Below, piece after piece: positions 56,024-64,000 of a stretch of 64,000 bases of DNA. Origin of the DNA: Cryptomeria japonica (Eukaryota; Streptophyta; Pinopsida; Cupressales; Cupressaceae); NCBI RefSeq assembly GCF_030272615.1, contig NC_081406.1, positions 401,404,939-401,468,938 on the forward strand. The letters are read 5' to 3'. Within the stretch, counting starts at the first letter, position 1, and each line of letters begins with the position of its first letter. Under the pieces are notes generated by a model. The model had not been told where the DNA came from and ran no database searches. It was given only the letters and a program-made list of their open reading frames with translations. The position numbers and the translations under genes are program-made.

Positions 56024-57350
56024 TTTAGCCCCCACTTTAGCAGGAGTATAAGCGTACACCAATACTGTTGGTAAAGTACAAGGAGACAAGATTGAAAGAC
56101 TTCTACCACATCAAGGAGGCAAGATGCCCCAAGCCCCCAGTGGACTAAGGATCTTACGACATTGATTGATAAAGTAAAAGGGAAGATCAAGAAGGAAAAA
56201 CTATGACTGCAAGTAGCAATTTTCACCTCACTATGAGTCATGAAAAGCAAAGATACCAAAATTATGAAGCAAAGCCAAGTTCACTAAATAACTTTAAGTA
56301 TCAAGAAGGAAAATATGAGCAGAGTGTATGCCCCCACGTTAAAGCGATCACACATGCCTTATCAGGAGTGATAGCTTTAAGGTAGGATACACTCAAGAGA
56401 GAGAGAGAAGAAAGGGACCACATTATCGCAAGGATTTAGCCCCCAGGCAAGGAATAAACCCAAGGATAATGAACACAAAACATGAGGTAGTTTCATTTTC
56501 CTCAGGGTCAATATGTTGTAAGATAACTCATGTATATCATATATGTATGTGCATATAATAACTATCATTCCCCAAGGAAAGGACACTACCTCGGAAGAAA
56601 GGGAATAAAGGATGTCTTTTGAGTCAACATGAATAGAGACCAAAGGAGATCTCAATTATTTGCATCATCCTCAAGTATACCTAAAAGGAAAAATAGAAGA
56701 ACAGGGATACACATAGAATAATAGTCACAAAAAGCAAGAGAGGAGACACGGTGAAGATCTACAATGCTAATATTGCTAATCTAGCATGACATCCACCTCC
56801 CAATCTTGTTGATCACTTTTGAGAAGGCGAGAAACATGCCAGAGGAGAAACATCAAGCACAACAGATTGAGCTAACACAAGATCTAAACAAGGACTATGC
56901 TCATGGGCTAAATCACTTTGTTCAATTCTAGGAGCTAGGATTAGGGTGTTTGAAAATTCAGTTGATAAATTCTTGTCCACATCAACATATTTATAGTTAC
57001 TATCAGAAGAATTAGGAGTTGTATTTCCATCTTGAATTACATTTTCACTCATTTCTTCATCAATATTTATAAAAAACAAGAGCACAAACATGAATAGGAG
57101 TAAAACCATCACATGTTTCTTGCAACTTATTATTTGGAGATATAGGTTCAACATCTTTCTTAGGATAAAAGGGAATCATATCATCTATTGGATTCATGGG
57201 AGATTGAATGTTTTGAGGAAAAACTTCACAAGCTCGTGTTGGCAATATTACAGTATAATAGAAAATGAAAGAATGTTGACATTTCAATAAGGATATTGAG
57301 AAGGTTGTTGATGTTTATGGACATAACTGATTAAAGATGTTTTACTATCT
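56024..57350 (-). other. Interior 3' region of the minus-strand Gypsy element
   Basis: Non-coding in style, with several 'gccccca' purine-tract-like phrases on the coding strand (near 56026, 56130, 56330, 56440). It contains one weak open region (56813-57287). A plus-strand Copia LTR begins at about 57351. Confidence 0.4.
56813..57287 (-). pseudogene. Unidentified protein fragment in Gypsy interior
   Basis: Two overlapping minus-strand frames, 57287-57060 (including PIDDMIPFYPKKDVEPI) and 57154-56813 (including DGNTTPNSSDSNYKYVDVDK and IEQSDLAHEHSPCLDLVL), could be one acidic protein with a frameshift near 57060. I do not recognise it. It may be an extra ORF of the element or chance coding. 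Confidence 0.25.
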
Positions 57351-58768
57351 TGATATTATTATTTTGTCATTGATGTCAAGAAATTGATTTTCTAATTTAG
57401 TATGATGTTGCCACATCTTGAGAAGTATGATATGAAGATTATAAAGAAGTCGGTAAAGACATAGGAAAGAATATGATGAATAAGGGGATAAGTTATTCAA
57501 TGGGCAACTACTACCGAGTCAGACAATGATGAGATCTTGATATTTTAGATTGTTTTAACATCATACATATGTTGTAAAATGTAAAGGTCAATACTATACT
57601 ATGTTATCATGAAAAGAACCTAGTCAGTAAACCCTAAGGAACCTAGTCAGTAAACACTAAGGTTATCGCTATCGGTTAATGAAGACAGAATGTCTACCGA
57701 GTGAAGTTTAGTATTCACCAAGTTGTAACCGAGCTATAACAGAATGCATTAAATGTTTACATGTGATACTTAATGAAAGATGCTGATGAGCTGGAGTGGT
57801 TCAATGATTGGTAAGCCGTGAAAGAAGTTTGTTAATGAATCTAAGGCAATGGAAAGTCGGCAAGAAGACCTACAGCTCAGATTGAACCGCATTACCCTAA
57901 CACAAGTTCCAAGGTGAATGTGCAAGTTCCAAGGCAGGGTAAAACATTTTTAGATCGAAAGATACAATGAACCTGGACAAGATTGAAGATCTGATGGCTA
58001 TGATTGATCATGGGAAATGTGATCAAGGAGATTAAGTGGTTAGAAAATTATTTATAAATAGGAAACTATTGATAAACAATGTATGCGGGCAAGTGTATGC
58101 ACAGGGATGCTACATAGTGATTACCAAGAATAGAAGCTTGAAGGCCTGTTAGAATAACAGAGTATTGATGCCCAACAGTTAGACAAGATTAATTCTATGT
58201 CTAGATTGTATTGAACAAATAGAAATCTGCTTTAGCATTTTAGATGTGAAGTTGCAGACAGATTTTATTACTATTATTTTGTGAAAGTGACAGGAAATCT
58301 CTTAACTGAGTGGACTTAACAGTCTTATATGTAAATCCTCTAGCAAGGTGACATTCTGATTAAGTGTTTGAAATCCTTTGACAAGGTCACTTCTAACAAA
58401 GTGAAGATCCTAACAGATCTGAGGGAAATCCCTTAACTGGGTCACATCTAGCAATGTATTTGTAATCTTTAACAGGATTTGCTTTTAACCAAGCATACTC
58501 TAGAAGAGTATATTTCTTAGTGGGTCTGAAATCCCATAGTGGTTTTTCCCTATTTGGGTTTCCATGTTAAATCTGGTGTTATGAGGTTTATATTGTTCAT
58601 ATGCTTTTGAGTTTGCATGTTTGACAGTTTTTGGTTATATGACTGATATATATGTTACCGAGGTTGAATCTGATGTTTTTATGGATGATTAAGTGTGTAT
58701 GATTCACCCCCCCCCTCTCATCTTGTTGGCTATTGGATCTATACTTATATTAAGTATCAGAACTATCA
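57351..58768 (+). repeat. 5' LTR of the truncated Copia element
   Basis: Ends ATCAGAACTATCA before the primer site; the start TGATATTATTATTTTG is the best TG match to that end but has no partner to confirm it. Contains GTGGTTTTTCCC (about 58540), a C-run near 58709, and repeated 'cctctagcaaggt'-like phrases. Confidence 0.6.
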
Positions 58769-58770
58769 AT

Positions 58771-58781
58771 TGGTATCAAAG
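58771..58781 (+). other. Primer-binding site, mutated
   Basis: TGGTATCAAAG two bases after the LTR; the usual form has G at position nine. Confidence 0.75.
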
Positions 58782-58832
58782 ATTTGGACTCCAAAAGGAA
58801 ATTTTAAAGGAACTTGAGTTAAAGATCCAAAG

Positions 58833-59828
58833 ATGTATAAGAGGGATGCACCTAAGCTAAATAAGTCAAGTTTTTCTACATGGCAGAAAATGATGAAGCT
58901 ACATCTTTCATGAGTTGGAGAATATGCTATATACTATATGGAGAATGATTTTGTTGCACCGAGCACCTATCCATTGACTATGGAAGAGATAAAGGCAAAG
59001 CAAGAACATATTCAAGCAATGATTGAAATAACATCTGCATTGACTGATTCAGAGTTTAATGATCTAGAAGGATGCAATGATGCAAAGGCAATGTGGACTA
59101 AGCTCATACCTGTATATGGAGGAGATGAACACGTTCAAAGAGAAAAAGTAGATAGTCTAAGAGGACAACTTGAATCTATGAGGATGAATGAAGGTGAGAA
59201 CATAACCTAGTATAGTACAAGACTAAAGGAGATTGTAAATCCAATCAAAGGAGTAGGAGGAACTATTGAAGAAAAGGATGTAACAAGTAAGTTGTTAAGA
59301 ACCCTTCTACCTGCCTATGCAATCTGAGTCTCTGCAATCAATGAATTGAGGTATGTACCTAATATGCCAATTTCCTTTAATGCTACTATTGGTAAGCTAC
59401 ATGCATTTGAGTTAAGTAATTTTGATAACAGTGGGTCATCGGTAAATAAAGTTGAATTTACATTTAGTTCTTTTCATGTGAATGAATCTAATGATTACAA
59501 TGAAAGAAAGTTTAAGTACTCTGAAGGAGATCACAGTGGAGCAAGTGAAAGATTTCAGAAGAACATGGAAGAAGTACACAAACTGTATGAGGAAATCAGA
59601 AAACAAGAAGAGTTTGAAGCACTATTGGCCAAAAGGTTACCGAGAGGAAAAGGTAAGTATAAAGGAAAACTACCTTTGGAATGTTTCAATTGTGATAAGA
59701 TTGGACATATGGCTTCTAACTGTCCTGACAAATATTTTACTGAAAAGAGAGATTACCGAGATGACAAACAGAAAGATAACCATTACAGAGGACACCGAGA
59801 CTTCAGAAGAAGAGAAAGACATGCTTAA
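58833..59828 (+). pseudogene. gag: Copia gag with one zinc knuckle
   Basis: Starts MYKRDAPKLNKSSFSTWQK at 58833, one frame to 59828 with three stops. Core: DLEGCNDAKAMWTKLIPVYG and LRGQLESMRMNEGENIT. Knuckle CFNCDKIGHMASNC at 59681-59722 is intact, followed by a basic tail (DYRDDKQKDNHYRGHRDFRR). It then shifts frame into the protease. It is related to the level 2 gag and would form the particle. Confidence 0.85.
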
Positions 59829-59831
59829 TAG

Positions 59832-61528
59832 TTGATGAGGAATCTAACGATGATAAGTCAGATAAGACTAATATAGAAGAAGTTGTTTATGTGGCTATCA
59901 AGGATGGATCAGATGAAGAAAGGTATGAAGAAAAAGCCCTAATATCTCACATAAACACTAATGATTCTTGGATTATAGATAGTGGATGCTCACATCATAT
60001 GACAGGAGATAAACACAAGTTTGTTATGTTAGAAGATTATGATGGAGGCTATGTTAGATTTGGTAATGATGCACCATGTCCGGTAAGAGGTAAAGGATCC
60101 ATAACACTTCTTGATAATGCAAGATGCAATGATGTTTACTAGGTTGAAGGTTTGAAATACAATTTGTTGAGTGTAGCACAGCTAAACAACACAGGTTACC
60201 AAATAGAATTTTAGAAAGGAATTGTCAAAGTTCATGACAAGAATGGAAAGTTAGCTGCTACCGGGACACAAACAAAAGGTAATACATTTCACCTTGACTC
60301 AACTCACATTAAGTGTTTGCATGCAAAGATTGATGATACCTGGTTATGGCATAAAAGGTTTTGTCATGTTAATTTTGATAATCTGATCAAAATAAGTAAG
60401 AAGCGCCAAGTAAGAGGTCTACCGAGTCTTGAAAAACCTGAGAATGCTATGTGCCAAGGATGCCAGATGGGTAAGATGACAAGATCAATCTTTACAAGTA
60501 AGTCCTACACTTCTAAGGGAATTTTAGATCTTGTGCACACTGATCTTTGTGGTCCTATGAAAGTTCAAAGTTATTATGGTGATAAGTATTTCATATTATT
60601 TGTGGATGATTATTCAAGGATGATGTCAGTAATGTTTTTAAAAGAAAAATCAGAAGCTTTTCAAATGTTTAAATGGTACAAGGCTAGAGTTTAAAATGAA
60701 ATAGGAAGACAACTGAAATGTCTTAGATCAGATAGAGGAGGAGAGTTCACATCTGATGAGTTCAACCTATTTTGCAATGATCATGGTATTAAAAGACAAG
60801 TCTCTGCACCGAGAACTCCACAACAGAATGGAATAGCCGAAAGAAGAAACAGATCTATTGTGGATTGTGCTAGAACATTGATGATTGAGAAGAAAGTTCC
60901 ACAAACATTTTGGAGAGAAGCAATAAGCACAGTTGTTTACACCTTGAACTGAGTTCAATTGAAGAAAGGTACTTTGAAGACACCTTATGAAATCTGGTAT
61001 GGCAAGAAACCTAATGTAAGTTATTTTAAGATCTTTGGAAGTAAATGCTATGTTCATAAAGATGATAGAAAAGGCAAGTTTGATCAGAAAAGTGAAGAAG
61101 GAACATTTCTAGGATATTCTTCTCGAAGAAAAGCATTTAAATGTCTGATCAAATCATCTAACAAAATAGTAGAAAGTGCAAATGTGAAAATTGATGAATT
61201 TGCAGAAAGAAATGAAGGAAATTCCAAAGAACTAGAAGACTATGATGAATTTGTCTATGTGCAACTGAGAAGTCCTACCGAGATAATTGTTGGAGAAAAT
61301 GAAGAAAATATCCAGTTACCGAGTGATGAAGAAGATCATTCAGAGCCTACTGAGCCTATATTAGCCAAGTATGTCAGAAGACACCATGCACCAAGTCAGA
61401 TTATAGGAGATAAGGATGATCCAGTGATGACAAGGAACAAACTGAGACAGAATACATGTTTGATATCTAAATTTGAACTGAGAATAGTGAAAGAGGCATT
61501 TAATAGTGAAGATTGGATAAATGCTATG
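59832..61528 (+). pseudogene. Copia protease and integrase
   Basis: One frame with four stops. Protease: SWIIDSGCSHHMTGDKHKF (59967). Pre-integrase zinc region: WLWHKRFCHVNFDNLIKI with CQGCQMGK. Core: LDLVHTDLCGPMKVQSYYGD, FILFVDDYSRMMSVMF, SDRGGEFTSDEFN and PQQNGIAERRNRS, so D, D and E are all present. The C-terminal part has TPYEIWYGKKPNVSYFKIFG and EGTFLGYSSRRKAFKCL, then an acidic linker up to EDWINAM. Integrase would join the cDNA to the host chromosome. RT is missing. Confidence 0.87.
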
Positions 61529-61588
61529 ACAACAGACCATGATGGAGCCTCATGCCCCGAAATGACTAGGTTTATGTAGATGAACTAG

Positions 61589-62630
61589 ACCTATGAAAAG
61601 ATTGAAGAATATGTTGAAGATGAAACTAATCAACAGTTTGGTCCACCTATAGTTAACTTTTTAGAATATGAGTCTGGTGAGGAAAACGAGAAAGATAGTG
61701 ACATAAATAATCATTCATGTAATGTGTTTACAAAGAATTGGTGCCAGAAGCTCGGGGAGAAAGCTAAGTTAGCTACAAAAGATAAAGAGGTGGATGAGAT
61801 ACCTAAGCAAATTCTTTCTAGGAAACAAAGTAAAGAAGAACTAGGATCATCAAGAAAAGATGAAAAAGAAGTTGAACATGGTGATTCCTCTTTTGAAGAT
61901 TCTTTTGATTTCATTGAATATTGTAAAAAAGCTAAGGTGCAAATTTCTCAATTTGAGTATCTTAAAAAGAATCCGCAGCAATTGGATAAATTGGTGCATT
62001 GTATCAAAAAGGATTTCAAGCAACCTCACTCAGACATACATCAAGAATCAGGAGAGAATTTTGATGAGGATGAGCAAGAGGGGTTCATTTCAAAGGAATC
62101 ATCTCTTGTTGCTACTTCCTTTTCTAATAATCCAGATCCTTTCTATATTTCCTTATACATTGCAGGTTGTAAGTTGAGTAACTGTATTATAGATTCTGGT
62201 GCATCTGATAACATAATGCCTTCCAAAGTTGCTCATGCACTAGGCCTATCTTTAAATAAACCTACCGGTAAAGTGTTCTCAATGGAATCAAAGCAAGTAC
62301 CTTTGGTCGGACAAATTAAGGATGCTCAAGTTGTTTTAGCTACTCACCCTCAAAAGAAGTTGAAACTTAACATCTTGGTTGCCGATATTCCAGCCAGCTA
62401 TGGTATGCTCTTAAGCCATAGTTTCTGTAAAGATTTGGGTGGAGAGATTCAATTAGATTGGTCACATGCCTTGATACCTCTTGGCAACAAGAAAGTTAGA
62501 TTGGACCCAAAACCCAAAGCCAAATACACAGTTCTCAAATCTAATGATCCAAGAGTTGAAATATTATATGTTGAGACTGGCCCAGGTACATATATGATCT
62601 CATCAAAGAAGGAGAATGTTCCTGAAATTC
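61589..62630 (+). CDS. Tat-like polyprotein: Gag tail and protease
   Basis: Charged Lys/Glu-rich region (61724-62030) followed by SLYIAGCKLSNCIIDSGASD, the D-S-G protease motif (62146-62205), then NIMPSKVAHALGLSLNKP and LNILVADIPASYGMLLSHSF, typical of Tat-group proteases. It stays in frame with the domains downstream. It is read as part of a gag-pol polyprotein; the start codon is not in view. Confidence 0.75.
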
Positions 62631-62644
62631 TGGCTCCTGACATA

Positions 62645-63035
62645 TCCGCAGAACTTTGGGTAATGCAATTTGATGGAAGTTCTTCATCCTCCGGTTCAGG
62701 TGCTGGTGTGGTGTTGATATCTCCTCAAGGGGAAAAGTTTCCTGAAGCCTACAAGCTCGCATTTGATACTACCAATAATATGGCAGAATATGAAGCTCTT
62801 CTTCTAGGTTTGGAATTTGCCAAAGAAAAAGGAATCAAGAAGTTACAAGTTATGGGAGATGCTGAACTAGTTGTCAACCAAGTGAGAAGTCAATATCAGA
62901 CCAAAAATAAAAAGCTCAAGTCTTATTGAAACAAAGTATGGGATGAGATCGAAAGTTTTTATGCTTTCTCCATACAAGCCATCCCAAGAGAACAAAATAC
63001 AAAGGCAGATTCTCTTGCCGTTTCAGCCTCTTTAT
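62645..63035 (+). CDS. RNase H domain (archaeal/plant-like type) upstream of RT
   Basis: LWVMQFDGSSSSSGSGAGVV starts the domain with its first Asp. TTNNMAEYEALLLGLEFAKE carries the Glu, LQVMGDAELVVNQVRSQYQT the second Asp, and IPREQNTKADSLAVSAS the last Asp. This is the 'additional' RNase H typical of Tat elements, which in the order I know lies after RT and the Gypsy RNase H. Here it lies between protease and RT. One TGA (62927) interrupts it. It would cut RNA in RNA-DNA hybrids. Confidence 0.8.
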
Positions 63036-64000
63036 TACTACCCCATCCTGAGTTTGAAAAAGATGTGTATATAGTGGAAATGATCTACCGACCTAGTGTG
63101 CCAGATAATAATCAAAATTGGCAAGTTTTTGATGATGATAAGCATATCATCTCATTTTTGGAGGGCACCAGAACCTTCTCAAATTTGTCCTTTGATGGTA
63201 ACCATTCTTTGACAAGCCAACAAAATATAAAAGAAGAAGATAAAGAATTAGAGATTTTGCAACTAAAGGGAAATACTATTCCTAAGGGATTAGTCACTCT
63301 TGAGAGTCTCTTTGATAAGAATGATCAGTTTGTAAAGAATGATGAAAAGAAGCCCTCAAGTTCTCTAGATACAGAAAAAGTAAATATTGGTTTTGAAAAT
63401 GATCCCAAGATTTTTTTAATTGGAAAATGCTTGACCCACAAGGAAAGAAAAGTCATCATTGATTTGTTGAATAGCTATATTGATGTATTTGCATGGTGCT
63501 ATGATGATCTCAAAGTGTTTATGAATGGCAAATTTAAGCATCATATTCCTCTTAAGCCTGATTCACCCCCATTCAGGCAAAAACAAAGGCAATTCAATCC
63601 AAAGATAGCAGATGCAATCTTTGCGGAGGTAAATAAAATGTTAAAGGATAAAATCATTTACCCAATCCATCATTCCACATGGGTTGCAAATATAGTGCTT
63701 GTCAGAAAGAAGAATGGCGAGATAAGAATTTGTGTTGATTTTCGCAATCTCAATCAAGCATCTCTTAAAGACAACTATCCCTTACCAGTAATGGACCATC
63801 TTCTTCAAACTGTCTCTGGTTCGGAGATGATGTCAATGCTTGATGGTTTTTCTAGATATAATCAAATCGGTGTAGAACAAGATGATCAACATAAGACAAC
63901 TTTCACTACTCCGTGGGGAACCTTTGCCTATAACCGTATGCCTTTCGGTTTGATTAATGTTGGTGCCACCTTTCAACATGCAATGGATCTTTCTTTTGGT
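63036..64000 (+). CDS. Tat-like reverse transcriptase, N-terminal part
   Basis: A linker of about 450 bp, then IDVFAWCYDDLKVFM, FRQKQRQFNPKIADAIFAEV, MLKDKIIYPIHHSTWVANIV, LVRKKNGEIRICVDFRNLNQ, YPLPVMDHLLQTVSGSEMMS, MLDGFSRYNQIGVEQDDQHK and YNRMPFGLINVGATFQHAMD. These are the finger and palm blocks of a Gypsy RT. The catalytic YxDD block lies beyond the window end. No stop in this part. Confidence 0.88.

Larger units (their letters stand above)
57351..61528 (+). mobile_element. Ty1/Copia element, 5' LTR to integrase, truncated
   Basis: Has a 5' LTR, a mutated primer site, gag, protease and integrase. It ends inside the linker before RT (EDWINAM), where a Tat-like Gypsy coding sequence begins. 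No RT, RNase H or 3' LTR follows, so the right end was lost by a recombination or deletion. LTR phrases are shared with non-autonomous copy 1. Confidence 0.8.
61529..64000 (+). mobile_element. Tat-like Ty3/Gypsy polyprotein, cut by window end
   Basis: From about 61529 the coding style changes. After stops at 61577 and 61586 one frame runs to the window end with only one further stop (62927). Domain order is a charged N part, protease, RNase H, RT. It is the best-preserved long reading frame in the window. No LTR on its left, so its 5' part has been lost at the fusion to the Copia element. Confidence 0.75.

Noticed and set aside
1-64000. Host protein-coding or RNA genes
   Set aside because: Every long frame with recognisable content belongs to an LTR element; the gaps are LTRs or element leaders, and I saw no tRNA or rRNA signature.

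Overview
The window looks like intergenic DNA from a large, repeat-rich plant genome. The AT-rich background, decayed LTR retrotransposons with initiator-Met-tRNA primer sites, Tekay/Del-like chromovirus polyproteins, Sirevirus-like Copia elements and a Tat-type Gypsy element all fit a seed plant. A gymnosperm is possible, but nothing here proves it. I found no host gene, tRNA, rRNA or CRISPR array. Nearly all coding matter is retroelement, mostly broken by stops that look like C-to-T decay (lost Gln, Arg and Trp codons).

Left part (1-20312). A minus-strand LTR element (1-5780) encodes a coiled-coil/zinc-knuckle Gag-like ORF1 and a large ORF2 of unknown function. It sits beside what looks like the 3' non-coding end and LTR of a Tat-like Gypsy element (5781-9600). 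Next is a copy of the same ORF1/ORF2 family on the plus strand (9601-10017 and 16043 to about 20050), split by a complete 6.0 kb member of the family (10018-16042, two LTRs of about 859 bp). This family has no protease, integrase, reverse transcriptase or RNase H in the complete copy. Its LTRs, primer site, leader and multiple polypurine tracts resemble those of the autonomous Sirevirus-like element found elsewhere in the window, which suggests a parasite/partner pair.

Middle part (20313-54797). Insertions are nested four deep: a minus-strand Gypsy LTR (level 0) holds a plus-strand chromovirus (21754-54172, target duplication CCTCC), which holds a minus-strand Sirevirus-like Copia element (26525-45981, duplication ATCTT), which holds a second, minus-strand chromovirus (28521-41305, duplication AAACA). 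Each target duplication is exact. LTR divergence judged by eye is greatest in the outermost complete element, as expected from the order of insertion.

Right part (54798-64000). A minus-strand Gypsy-type LTR with GC-rich tandem hairpins (54798-56023) and its internal 3' region come first. A plus-strand Copia element follows, with 5' LTR, gag, protease and integrase, and is cut off before its reverse transcriptase. It is fused at about 61528 to a well-preserved Tat-like Gypsy polyprotein whose RNase H domain lies between protease and reverse transcriptase. The window ends inside that reverse transcriptase.

The observations most worth following are the two-ORF non-autonomous family with its unassigned ORF2, the unusual domain order of the Tat-like element, and the GC-rich palindromic modules just upstream of TATA boxes in three unrelated Gypsy LTRs.
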